Shown here: positions 24,494 to 32,843 of the stretch, piece by piece
Numbering within the stretch: position 1 is the stretch's first letter
Layout: each line of letters opens with the position of its first letter
Source of the DNA: an uncultured Oscillospiraceae bacterium
GTDB taxonomy: Bacteria > Bacillota_A > Clostridia > Oscillospirales > Oscillospiraceae
Direction of reading: 5' to 3'
NCBI GenBank assembly: GCA_910579155.1
Contig: CAJTTS010000015.1
Coordinates: 1-56,973 of the forward strand
DNA length: 56,973 nucleotides
Notes under the pieces: model-generated
What the model was told of the DNA's origin: nothing
Seen by the model: only the letters and a program-made list of their open reading frames with translations
Database searches by the model: none
Position numbers and translations under genes: made by a program

Positions 24494-25654
24494 TTGCTTG
24501 ACGCCATCCTGCGCCGCTTCATTCCAAACTATACCGAAACAAACACCCCGGCTGTCCGGGAGCGCTGCGGCCTGCTGGCCGGAGGGGTGGGATTGGGGCT
24601 CAACATCCTGCTCTTCGCCGTGAAACTGTGCGCCGGGGTGCTCACCGGGGCCATCTCCGTCACCGCCGACGCCTTCAACAACCTGTCCGACGCCGCCGGT
24701 TCGGCGGTGACCCTGGCGGGATTCAAGCTGGCCTCCCAGCGGGCGGACGAGCGCCATCCCTTCGGCCACGGCCGGATCGAATACCTGGCGGGGCTGGCAG
24801 TATCCCTGCTCATCCTGCTGGTGGGGGTGGAGCTGGGGCGCGGCTCCCTGGAAAAGATCTTCCACCCCGAGGAGACCGTCCTCACCCCCCTGGCCGTCTG
24901 TCTGCTGCTGGCCTCCGTGGCGGTGAAGCTGTGGATGGGCTGGTTCTACGCCGCCCTGGGAAAACGGATTGATTCCTCCGCCCTGGGCGCCGCCGCCACG
25001 GACGCCCGGTCCGACGTGCTGGCCACGTCGGCGGTGCTGCTGGGGCTGCTCCTCTCCTGTTTCCTCCATCTCCAATTGGACGGCTGGCTGGGACTGCTGG
25101 TGGCGGCGTTCATCCTGCGCTCCGGCTGGGGCGCGGCCAAGGACACCCTGGATCCCCTGCTGGGCACGCCCCCCGACCCCGCCATGGTGACGGACATTGA
25201 GGGCCTCATCCTCGGCCACCCCCAGATTCTGGGGATCCACGACCTGGTGATCCACGACTACGGCCCCGGACGGCGGATGATGTCCGTCCACGCCGAGGTG
25301 CCCGCCGACGGCTCGCTGGTGGACCTCCACGCCGTCATTGACCGGGCGGAGCGGGAGCTGGCGGACCGCTTCGGCCTGGAGGCCGTCATCCACCTGGACC
25401 CAGTGGATCGGGACGATCCACGCCGGGACCGGCTGCGCGCCCTGGCGGAGGAGCTGGCACGGGAGATCGACCCTAGCGCCACCGTCCACGACTTTCGCTG
25501 TGACGGGGACGGGCAGGTGGCCTTCGACGTAGTGGTGCCTTACGACGTGGTTTTGTCCGACGGGGAGGTGCGGAAGGCCCTGGCCGAAAAGCTGCGCACC
25601 CGGGAGCCGGGGTGCGACCCCGCCGTCGGAGTGGACCGCTCCCACGTGCTGTGA
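24494..25654 (+). CDS. Cation diffusion facilitator (CDF) family transporter
   Basis: 386 aa; TTG start preceded by GGGAGGTCTGCCCC. Six membrane helices with the metal-site motifs SVTADAFNNLSDAAGSAV (helix II) and ATDARSDVLATSAVLL (helix V), plus HPFGHGRIEYLAGL. The last 150 residues form a cytoplasmic ferredoxin-like domain (GIHDLVIHDYGPGRRMMSVH). CDF proteins export Zn, Mn, Fe or Co in exchange for protons; the Asn/Asp helix II residues are compatible with Mn, but specificity is uncertain. Confidence 0.94.
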   Translation: MLDAILRRFIPNYTETNTPAVRERCGLLAGGVGLGLNILLFAVKLCAGVLTGAISVTADAFNNLSDAAGSAVTLAGFKLASQRADERHPFGHGRIEYLAGLAVSLLILLVGVELGRGSLEKIFHPEETVLTPLAVCLLLASVAVKLWMGWFYAALGKRIDSSALGAAATDARSDVLATSAVLLGLLLSCFLHLQLDGWLGLLVAAFILRSGWGAAKDTLDPLLGTPPDPAMVTDIEGLILGHPQILGIHDLVIHDYGPGRRMMSVHAEVPADGSLVDLHAVIDRAERELADRFGLEAVIHLDPVDRDDPRRDRLRALAEELAREIDPSATVHDFRCDGDGQVAFDVVVPYDVVLSDGEVRKALAEKLRTREPGCDPAVGVDRSHVL

Positions 25655-25668
25655 TGCTCCCTGTACGC

Positions 25669-25777
25669 GGGGACGTTCCTCCCCCGAGCGGGGACGGCTC
25701 CAAACAGGAGGCGCATATGGGCCAGGGCTTTGCCCGCCCGCGTATGAACTGTCCCCGCGCAGGGAAGGCATGTCCCC
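25669..25777 (+). repeat. Family-A fold-back element, degenerate copy A4
   Basis: 27-nt arms at 25669-25695 and 25751-25777, both GGGGAC-ended and pairing at about 22 of 27 positions. The loop keeps family-A words in reverse orientation (GACGGCTC, AACAGGAG, TGCCCGCC, TGAACTGTCCCC). It sits between the CDF gene and a two-component operon. Confidence 0.7.
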
Positions 25778-25873
25778 ACGCCCTGCCGGGATCATCCCAG
25801 GCAAAAACGGATAATTTACAAATTACTATGGAATTTCGCCGCCGTTCGGCTTATAATGACAAGAGAATCATAT

Positions 25874-25915
25874 TGCTACGCTTCGCCTGTTCGCGACGTG
25901 CGGCTTCGCGCATAT
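25874..25915 (+). repeat. Family-B fragment
   Basis: ATTGCTACGCTTCGCCTGTT and the following CGACGTGCGGCTTCGC closely match 18311-18347 of the tandem family-B pair. Only the lead-in is kept; it ends at the ribosome site of the next gene. Confidence 0.65.
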
Positions 25916-25935
25916 GAAAGGAAAGGGTGGTCCAA

Positions 25936-26622
25936 ATGCCCCGCAGCATTCTCATCGTTGAGGACGACAAAAACATCGCCGACCTGCTCCGGCTCTACCT
26001 GGAAAAAGAGGGCATGATCTGCACCGTGGCCGGCGACGGCCTGATGGGCCTGGAAAAGTTCCAGGCCGTCCAGCCGGACCTGGTCATTCTGGACATCATG
26101 CTGCCCTCCATGGACGGCTGGTCCGTGTGCCGCAAGATCCGCGAGACCTCCAAGACCCCCATCATCATGCTCACCGCCAAGGGCGAGCTGGAGGACAAGG
26201 TATCCGGCCTGGAGATGGGGGCGGACGACTACATCACCAAGCCCTTCGAGACCAAGGAGGTGCTGGCCCGGGTCCACGCCGTGCTGCGCCGCTTCGGCGA
26301 GGAGGAGCAGCCGGAAAAGCGCCTCTCCTTCGACAAGCTGGTGGTCAACCTGGACTCCTACGAGCTGCTGGTGGACGGCAAGCGGGTGGACACACCCCCA
26401 AAAGAGCTGGAGCTGCTCTTCCACCTGGCCTCCTCCCCCAACCGGGTGTTCACCCGCAACCAGCTTCTGGACGAGGTGTGGGGCTTCGACTACTTCGGCG
26501 ACTCCCGCACGGTGGACGTTCACATCAAGCGCCTGCGGGAAAAGCTGGAGGGCGTCAGCAGCCAGTGGAGCCTCAAGACCGTATGGGGTGTGGGCTACAA
26601 ATTTGAGGTGACCAATCCTTGA
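25936..26622 (+). CDS. OmpR/PhoB-family response regulator
   Basis: 228 aa; ATG (MPRSILIVEDD) behind GAAAGGGTGGTCCAA. Receiver with acidic residues 10-11 and phospho-acceptor Asp53 in LVILDIMLPS, Lys in YITKPFE, then a winged helix ending KTVWGVGYKFEV. It overlaps the kinase start by 4 bp. The downstream HtrA gene suggests an envelope-stress circuit comparable to CssRS or CiaRH, by inference. Confidence 0.94.
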   Translation: MPRSILIVEDDKNIADLLRLYLEKEGMICTVAGDGLMGLEKFQAVQPDLVILDIMLPSMDGWSVCRKIRETSKTPIIMLTAKGELEDKVSGLEMGADDYITKPFETKEVLARVHAVLRRFGEEEQPEKRLSFDKLVVNLDSYELLVDGKRVDTPPKELELLFHLASSPNRVFTRNQLLDEVWGFDYFGDSRTVDVHIKRLREKLEGVSSQWSLKTVWGVGYKFEVTNP

Positions 26623-28055
26623 AAACCATGTACGGGCGGCAGTTCGCCACCATGGTGGGCATGGTGCTGCTGTCCTTTCTCATGCTGGGGGCCTCCTTCG
26701 CTACGCTGAGCTACCAGTACACCATCCGGGACAAGAAGGACACACTGGAGCGCAACGCCAAGTATATCGCCCAGTTCACCTCCGACTCGGTGAAGTCCGG
26801 GGGGGAGCTGGTGTGGCAGACCGACGCCTTCCAGAGCTACCTCAACTCGGTGGCCCAGGTGTCCGACTCCCACGTCATGGTGACCACGCCCGACGGGATC
26901 ATCCTGTACGCCACCAGCGGCTCCACCGAGCTTACCAAGCTCCAGGGCGCCCTGCTGTCCCAGCAAACGGTGTCGGACATCGTGGGCGGCTCCTTTCTGG
27001 GCATGACCACCCTGGGCGGGCTGTACGACGAACCCCGCTACCTGGTGGGCCTGCCCATCACTACCCTCACCAGCGCGGGAGCCAGGCACATTCAGGGGCT
27101 GGTGCTGGTATCCGCCTCCGCATCCAATATCAGCGGGGTGTGGCACGACCTGTTCGCCATTTTACTGGTCACCACTTTGGCGGTGGTGCTCATCGCCGCC
27201 ATCATCAGCTCGGTGACCAGCATGCGCCAGTCCCAGCCCATCAAGGAGATTGCCGCCGCCGCCCGGCAGTTCGGCCTGGGCCAACTTGACGTGCGGGTGG
27301 ACGTGGGTCCCCGCCGGGATGAGGTGGGCGAGCTGGCCGAGGCCTTCAACGCCATGGCCGACTCCCTGTCCAAGAGCGAGCAGCGGCGCTCGGAATTCAT
27401 CGCCAACGTGTCCCACGAGCTGAAAACCCCCATGACCACCATCGCCGGCTTCGCCGACGGCATCCTGGACGGCACCATCCCCCCCGAGCAGGAGCGCCAC
27501 TATCTGGAGATCATCTCCTCCGAAACCCGGCGGCTGTCCCGGCTGGTGCGGTCCATGCTGGACCTGTCCCGGCTGCAATCCGACGAACGGGCCGCCCAGC
27601 AGCAGTTCGACCTGTGCGAGACCCTGGTGCGGGCCCTGGTGAGTCTGGAGCGGAAGGTGAACGCCAAAGATCTGGAGGTGGACGCCCAGCTCCCCGAGGA
27701 TGAGCCCATCCCCGTGTGGGGGGACCAGGACGCCATCACCCAGGTGTGCTACAACCTGCTGGACAACGCCATCAAGTTCTCCCAGGAGGGGGGCGTGCTG
27801 GGCCTGTCCGTCACCGTCAAGGGCCCCAAGGCCACCGTCACCATCAGCAACCAGGGGGAGACCATCCCCCCCGAGGAGCAACAGCTCATCTTCGACCGCT
27901 TCCACAAGACCGACCACTCCCGCTCCGCCGACCGGGACGGGGTGGGCCTGGGGCTGTATATCGTCAAGACCATTCTCAACAGCCACAAGGAGAACATCAC
28001 CTGCACCAGCGAGGACGGCGTGACCAAATTCATCTTCACGCTGACACGCGCGTGA
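26619..28055 (+). CDS. Sensor histidine kinase with HAMP domain
   Basis: 478 aa, TTG start overlapping the regulator's TGA; GAGGTG is 8 nt upstream of it. Membrane helices at about 11-31 and 176-198 flank an extracellular sensor domain of some 140 residues. HAMP follows, then the H-box NVSHELKTP with His266, and HATPase motifs NLLDNAIKF and DRDGVGLGLYIVK. A canonical membrane kinase; signal unknown, probably envelope-related given the adjacent HtrA gene. Confidence 0.94.
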   Translation: MKTMYGRQFATMVGMVLLSFLMLGASFATLSYQYTIRDKKDTLERNAKYIAQFTSDSVKSGGELVWQTDAFQSYLNSVAQVSDSHVMVTTPDGIILYATSGSTELTKLQGALLSQQTVSDIVGGSFLGMTTLGGLYDEPRYLVGLPITTLTSAGARHIQGLVLVSASASNISGVWHDLFAILLVTTLAVVLIAAIISSVTSMRQSQPIKEIAAAARQFGLGQLDVRVDVGPRRDEVGELAEAFNAMADSLSKSEQRRSEFIANVSHELKTPMTTIAGFADGILDGTIPPEQERHYLEIISSETRRLSRLVRSMLDLSRLQSDERAAQQQFDLCETLVRALVSLERKVNAKDLEVDAQLPEDEPIPVWGDQDAITQVCYNLLDNAIKFSQEGGVLGLSVTVKGPKATVTISNQGETIPPEEQQLIFDRFHKTDHSRSADRDGVGLGLYIVKTILNSHKENITCTSEDGVTKFIFTLTRA

Positions 28056-28101
28056 GCGGCACGGCTCAGCGCTCAGAACCTTGATCGGAGGGCTCCCTAA
28101 T

Positions 28102-29385
28102 ATGGACAACTACCTCAACTACCGCTGGCCCCAGGGCCCTGGCTTGCAGCCGCCTCCCCTGCCCTCTTCCCAGCCGCCCCGGCCCCAACGGAAGCCCCGC
28201 CGCATCCGGCGGTGGCTCGTCCCCCTGGTGGCAATCGTGCTGTCCCTGTCCCTGCTGGGCGGCATCTGCGCCTGGGCCGTAGGCAGCATCGCCGACATGA
28301 TAGCCCAGGCCGACCCCGGACTCCCCGAAGACCCCCGGCCCCGGATCAGCCGCCGCGTGGACAGCTCCCCCGGCTGGTCCGCCGACGACCTGCCCTGGGG
28401 GGAGCCGGACCCGTCGGTCCGGCTGAGCACCCACCCCGCGGGTCCCGCCCTGTCCGGCCGGGAGGCGTACCGGCGGGTCCTGCCCACCCTGGTGTGCGTG
28501 GAGGCCGCCCACGCCGACCCCTTTGACGGTGTGAGCGTGGGTACCGGCGTGGTAGTGTCGGAGGCGGGATATGTGCTCACCAACTACCACATTATCGACG
28601 AGACCGTCTCCGTCCGGGTGCATTTGCTGGACGATCCCGGCGCCTCCTACGACGCCAAGGTCATCGGCTTTGACGAGGAATTCGACATCGCCGTGCTCAA
28701 GTTTGAGGCCGGCGGGCGGGAGCTCACCCCCGCCCAGTTGGGGGACTCCGACGAGCTGGCCGTAGGCGATTGGGTGTACGCCGTGGGAAACCCCATGGGC
28801 TACCTGCTGGGGTCCATGTCGGTGGGGGTGGTGTCCGCCCTGGACCGGGATGAGGACGCCTCCGGCAGCGCCCTGGGCCTCATCCAAACCGACGCCGTGC
28901 TCAACCCCGGCAACTCCGGCGGGGCCCTGATGAACGAATCCGGCCAGGTGGTGGGCATCACCTGCGCCAAGATCACCGGCGTGGAGCGGGAGAGCGGCGA
29001 CTCCATCGAAAACTCCGTGGTGCTGGAGGGCATGGGCCTGGCCATCCCCATCACCGCCGCCCTTCCCTTCGTCAACCACATCCTGGCCACCGGCGAGACC
29101 TGGCGGCCTGCCATGGGCATCACCTGCCAGGCCAAGACGGTGGACGGCCGAAAGGGCATCTCAGTGGCCACCGTAAACGACGGCGTGCCCGCCCAGGAGG
29201 CAGGTTTGCAGGTTGGCGACCTGATCGTCACCGCCAACGGCAGCCCCGTCACCTCCCTGGTGGAGCTGCGGCGGGTTCTCTACCGCGTGGGGGTGGACGG
29301 CGAGCTGACCTGCACCGTGGTGCGCGATGGGGCGGAGTTGGAGATCTCCTTTGCCCTCATCGAGCTGCCCGAGCAGGACGACTGA
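28102..29385 (+). CDS. HtrA/DegP-like membrane-anchored serine protease
   Basis: 427 aa from the ATG (MDNYLNYRWPQ) behind GGAGGG. Cytoplasmic Pro-rich head, one membrane helix (about 39-60), then a trypsin-like domain with the triad His163 (LTNYHIID), Asp195 (EEFDIAVLK) and Ser272 (NPGNSGGAL), and a C-terminal PDZ domain (VPAQEAGLQVGDLIVTANG). Degrades or chaperones misfolded exported proteins. Located directly after a two-component system that may regulate it. Confidence 0.95.
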   Translation: MDNYLNYRWPQGPGLQPPPLPSSQPPRPQRKPRRIRRWLVPLVAIVLSLSLLGGICAWAVGSIADMIAQADPGLPEDPRPRISRRVDSSPGWSADDLPWGEPDPSVRLSTHPAGPALSGREAYRRVLPTLVCVEAAHADPFDGVSVGTGVVVSEAGYVLTNYHIIDETVSVRVHLLDDPGASYDAKVIGFDEEFDIAVLKFEAGGRELTPAQLGDSDELAVGDWVYAVGNPMGYLLGSMSVGVVSALDRDEDASGSALGLIQTDAVLNPGNSGGALMNESGQVVGITCAKITGVERESGDSIENSVVLEGMGLAIPITAALPFVNHILATGETWRPAMGITCQAKTVDGRKGISVATVNDGVPAQEAGLQVGDLIVTANGSPVTSLVELRRVLYRVGVDGELTCTVVRDGAELEISFALIELPEQDD

Positions 29386-29395
29386 GGCCGCGGCG

Positions 29396-30367
29396 ATGGA
29401 ACGGGATCAAGTGGCCGCTCTGCTGGCCGGGGCGGAGGGATACCTCTCCGGCCAGGAGATGAGCCGCGCCCTGGGGGTAACCAGGGCGGCGGTATGGAAG
29501 GAGATCGAGGCCCTGCGCGGCGCGGGCTGGCCCATCCAGTCGTCCACGCGGAAGGGCTACCGGCTGGCGGGGCCGCCTCCCGCCCTGTCTGCGCCCTATA
29601 TCTCCGCGCGGCTGAGCCGGAGCAATCTCTTTGCCGGGAAGGTCCGGGTGGAGCCACTGGTGGACTCCACCAACACTTGGCTGAAGCACCGGGCCGCGTC
29701 CCTGCCCGCGGGGACCGCCCTGCTGGCCGAGGAGCAGTCCGGCGGGCGGGGCACCCACGGCCGGTCCTTCCAGTCCCCAAAGGGGGACGGCCTGTACCTG
29801 TCGGTGCTCATCCGGCCCCGCGTGGGCCTTGCCGACCTGCTCACCCTGACAGGCTGGGTGGCGGTGGCCGCCCGGGAGGGCACGGCTAAGGCCAGCGGCG
29901 CCCCGGTGGACATCAAGTGGCTCAACGACCTGTATCTGAATGGCCGGAAGCTGTGCGGTATCCTCACCGAGTTCACCCTTTTGGCGGAGAGCGGCGAGCC
30001 GGACTATGTGGTCGTCGGTATGGGCATCAACATGAATCAGACTCGGGACACCTTCCGTGCCCAGGGGCTGGAGGATATCGCCACTTCCCTGGCTATCGAG
30101 GGCTATCCGGTGGAGCAAAACCACCTGGCCGTGTGCCTGCTGGAGGAGCTGGACAAGCTGGCGCGGGACTTCCCCGCCGGACGGGCGGGCTACCTGGACC
30201 GCTACCGCGCCCATTGTATCACCTTGGGGCGGCGGGTCAGCTTCGACGGGGAGGGGGCCCTCCAAACCGGGACGGTCGCCGGGGTGAACGGTGATTTCGC
30301 CTTACAGGTGGCCGGGGACGACGGGAAGGAGCACACCGTGTCCTCCGGAACGGTGAAAATGATATGA
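29396..30367 (+). CDS. birA: Bifunctional biotin-[acetyl-CoA-carboxylase] ligase/repressor BirA
   Basis: 323 aa; ATG (MERDQVAALLAG) close behind the protease stop. The N-terminal winged helix (LSGQEMSRALGVTRAAVWKEI) marks the repressor type. The catalytic core has EEQSGGRGTHGRSF, the biotinyl-AMP loop, and the conserved VDIKWLNDLYLNGRKLCGIL in its usual order, then a C-terminal SH3-like cap. It attaches biotin to carboxylase subunits and probably represses biotin genes elsewhere. Confidence 0.95.
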   Translation: MERDQVAALLAGAEGYLSGQEMSRALGVTRAAVWKEIEALRGAGWPIQSSTRKGYRLAGPPPALSAPYISARLSRSNLFAGKVRVEPLVDSTNTWLKHRAASLPAGTALLAEEQSGGRGTHGRSFQSPKGDGLYLSVLIRPRVGLADLLTLTGWVAVAAREGTAKASGAPVDIKWLNDLYLNGRKLCGILTEFTLLAESGEPDYVVVGMGINMNQTRDTFRAQGLEDIATSLAIEGYPVEQNHLAVCLLEELDKLARDFPAGRAGYLDRYRAHCITLGRRVSFDGEGALQTGTVAGVNGDFALQVAGDDGKEHTVSSGTVKMI

Positions 30368-30400
30368 AAAGCACCCTCTGCGTGGCAGAGGGTGCTTTTT
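30367..30400. terminator. Bidirectional terminator between birA and the anti-sigma gene
   Basis: Perfect 11-bp stem GCACCCTCTGC / GCAGAGGGTGC, loop GTG, flanked by AAAA and TTTTT. Serves both convergent genes. Confidence 0.92.
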
Positions 30401-30402
30401 AT

Positions 30403-31308
30403 TCATTGAAAGCTGTCCAACAGAGCATGGAGCTGGTCCACAAGCTCCTCCTTGGTCATGTCCCGCGAGCCGTGTGCCCTAACCTGATAGAAAATCCCCT
30501 CGTACACAAAGTTCCCGTAGCACTCGCCGACACTGTAAACGGGCTCCTTCTGCGCGCTATAGATCATGACGATCTCCGCCACCGTGCCGTTGGGCATGGT
30601 ATAGCTCTCCAACTGCTCCACCCGGTGGTCCTGGTACTCAAGCATCCCGCCCAGGGAACCGTCCCAGCCCTCCGGGGGCTCCATGGTCTTCGTCAAGACC
30701 TTCATATCCACCATCGCGCCTGCGCCGGACACGGATTCCAGATAATAGTACACCTCCACGCCGTCCAGCCCCATGGTCTCGTCGTTCTGCCACAGCATCA
30801 CACGGCACCCATAGTCCTCACTGAGTCTGCCCATGTCGTCGCCGTCCTGATACCACGTCTCTTCATCCCCCCGGGCCCAGATGCAAGGGATGGAGCGGCC
30901 CAGGAAGTCCCATGCCTCCTCCCTGGTGGCAAAAGTGGGCTGTACGATGTGGAAGGGGTCCTGGTTCGCCTCATAGGCCGCGATCAGCTCCTGGCTGAAA
31001 GCGCTGAGGGGAAATTGTGTGTAACCCCCATATACCTGGAAACCCACATAGTGTTGGCCGTCGATTTCCTTGTCGGCATGGACCCGGACCATCAGTTGAT
31101 ACGCAGCCGTGGCGGCGAAGGTGGTCCCCACCAGTGCCAGACACAGGCAGGCCGCGATCAGCCCCGCCCGCAGAGGGCGGACACTCCGCCGCTTCACGGG
31201 CTTCTGTTCCTGCTGTTCGATCAAATTCTTCATCATACGCTCCTTTTCCCCCTGGGAAAACCGAAGGCCGTCCAGCGCTTCCCGGTACTCCCGCTCAGTT
31301 TGGTTCAT
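30403..31308 (-). CDS. Membrane-anchored anti-sigma-type protein
   Basis: 301 aa. Cytoplasmic head of about 45 residues (LRFSQGEKERMMKNLIEQQ), one membrane helix (LRAGLIAACLCLALVGTTFA) and an extracytoplasmic domain of about 230 residues with no motif I recognise. Encoded directly after, and overlapping by 14 bp, an ECF sigma factor. The layout is that of an anti-sigma factor holding the sigma factor at the membrane until a signal arrives. Function inferred from context and topology. Confidence 0.78.
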   Translation of the reverse strand: MNQTEREYREALDGLRFSQGEKERMMKNLIEQQEQKPVKRRSVRPLRAGLIAACLCLALVGTTFAATAAYQLMVRVHADKEIDGQHYVGFQVYGGYTQFPLSAFSQELIAAYEANQDPFHIVQPTFATREEAWDFLGRSIPCIWARGDEETWYQDGDDMGRLSEDYGCRVMLWQNDETMGLDGVEVYYYLESVSGAGAMVDMKVLTKTMEPPEGWDGSLGGMLEYQDHRVEQLESYTMPNGTVAEIVMIYSAQKEPVYSVGECYGNFVYEGIFYQVRAHGSRDMTKEELVDQLHALLDSFQ

Positions 31309-31780
31309 ATTCTTTGCCTCCTAACATGTCCCGCAGCTTCTTCCGCCCCCGGCTCAGGTGGGCGGACACCGCCGCCTCGCTCCGCCCCGTCAGTTCTCCG
31401 ATCTCCTTTACCGAATACCCTTCGTAATAAAAGAGATAAATCGCCTCCCGGTATTTGCCGGGCAGGGCCATCACCGTCTCCAGCACGTCGGACCGGGGCG
31501 GCTCCGGAGCGACCTGGTCGCGGACCTCCTCCAGCGGCACGGCTTTGCGCCGGAAGGCCCGCAATTCGTCCTTACAAGCGTTGATGGTAGCGCGGATCAC
31601 CCACGCCCGCTCGTGCTCGGGGCATTGGAATTCCCCCTCCCCTGTCAGCAGCTTGAGCAACACCGTCTGGCAGACGTCCTCCCCGTCCTGAGTGGAACGC
31701 AGGTAGGTGTAGCTCAGCCGCAGGATCAGGTCGGAGTAGGCGTTCACCAGCCGCTCGGCCTCCTGTTGATCTCGCTTCAT
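31295..31780 (-). CDS. ECF-type RNA polymerase sigma factor
   Basis: 161 aa from the ATG (MKRDQQEAERLVNAY) behind AAGGAGAGATCCAC. Region 2 is LVNAYSDLILRLSYTYLRS followed by EDVCQTVLLKLL; region 4 is the helix-turn-helix GYSVKEIGELTGRSEAAVSA. The normal ECF length and downstream membrane partner support an extracytoplasmic-stress regulon. No target promoter in the window could be assigned. Confidence 0.93.
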   Translation of the reverse strand: MKRDQQEAERLVNAYSDLILRLSYTYLRSTQDGEDVCQTVLLKLLTGEGEFQCPEHERAWVIRATINACKDELRAFRRKAVPLEEVRDQVAPEPPRSDVLETVMALPGKYREAIYLFYYEGYSVKEIGELTGRSEAAVSAHLSRGRKKLRDMLGGKEYEPN

Positions 31781-31941
31781 GTGGATCTCTCCTTCAAAGG
31801 CGCCTTCACTGACAATACGAATCAGGGATGCATATCCTGACAGGGCGGCAAAAATTTTTTGCTCCGCCCACGGCCTTAACAAAACCGCAACCCCTTCCGA
31901 TATATTTTATAGAATCACAAGCCGGAAAGGAGCGGTGTGGC

Positions 31942-32505
31942 ATGGAACTGCGCAGCACGCGGGAAATGCGGCGCAACGAGCGCTTGGACAAGGTCATGGC
32001 GAAAAAGGCGGAGAACTCCGCAGCCCCTGCCAGGGCCCAGGCGCAGCCCGCCCAGAAGCAGGCCCCCGCCGACAAGGTGTCGCTGTCCCGGCAGGCGCTG
32101 GACTGGCTGGAGGAGCAAAGCCAAAAGATGTGGGAGCAGAATCAGAGCCGGGAGCAGCGGCAGGGCGGGGCATACGGCGCCCTCAGCGCCCTGGACAGCG
32201 CCGGCAGCGAGCTGGACCTTCTGAGCAAGGCGGCGGACGTACAGGACAAGTGCCTGAAAATCGCCGCGTCCATCATGAAGGGGGACCGGGTGCCGCCGGA
32301 GGACCTGGAATACCTGATGAAAAACGACCCGGAGGGCTACAAGCTAGCCCTGGCCCTGCGCCGGGAGAAGGAGGACCCGGAGGACTGCGAGAGCGTCCTG
32401 GGCAACAAGGAGGAAACCGGCTCCGCGCAGGAGAGCGGCGGGGAAACCGCCTCCGTCCAGTCCCCGGAGCCGTCCGGCGGCGATGCCGCACCTGCGGCGG
32501 AGTAA
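31942..32505 (+). CDS. Hypothetical protein, charged and Ala-rich
   Basis: 187 aa; ATG (MELRSTREMRRN) behind GGAAAGGAG. No signal peptide or membrane segment. A Lys/Arg-rich helical N-terminus, an Ala/Gln/Pro linker, a predicted helical middle (DWLEEQSQKMWEQNQ; LMKNDPEGYKLALALRREKED) and an acidic, disordered C-terminal tail. I do not recognise the family. Divergent from the sigma factor gene. Confidence 0.7.
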   Translation: MELRSTREMRRNERLDKVMAKKAENSAAPARAQAQPAQKQAPADKVSLSRQALDWLEEQSQKMWEQNQSREQRQGGAYGALSALDSAGSELDLLSKAADVQDKCLKIAASIMKGDRVPPEDLEYLMKNDPEGYKLALALRREKEDPEDCESVLGNKEETGSAQESGGETASVQSPEPSGGDAAPAAE

Positions 32506-32539
32506 CCACGGTTGGAACCAGGAACGGAGGACCGGAGAA

Positions 32540-32730
32540 CCCTTTCCCCGTGGGGGCAATCGGAACCGGGTACAGAGGGGCGGAGTCCCCTTCCTTTGTG
32601 GGGACAGTTCAGACCAGGTCGGGCAGAAACCTGATTCTTTCTGCATGTCCTGTTCGAGTCGTCCCCACAAAGGAAGGGGACTCCGCCCCTGCCAACTGCG
32701 GCAGCATAAGATGTCCCCACGGGGGAAGGG
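32540..32730 (+). repeat. Family-A nested fold-back element, copy A1
   Basis: Inner stem: two perfectly complementary 29-nt arms at 32577-32605 and 32661-32689, closing a 55-nt loop that holds its own hairpin GCAGAAA/TTTCTGC. Outer stem: 19-nt arms at 32540-32558 and 32712-32730, with 17 Watson-Crick and two G-U pairs on the plus strand. Junction strands CGGAACCGGGTACAGA and GCGGCAGCATAAG are shared with copy A2. It lies between convergent genes. Flanks at 32508-32530 and 32748-32770 look like yet another, degraded layer. Confidence 0.85.
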
Positions 32731-32843
32731 CGCTTCGGCCCTTTCTTTCTGGTTTCAGTTATTCCCGCACAGGAAAAGCCGTCCAGCCTCATCGGGCCGG
32801 ACGACTTTTGTGTTTTGTATTCGGTTTCAGCCCGCGGCCCCGC

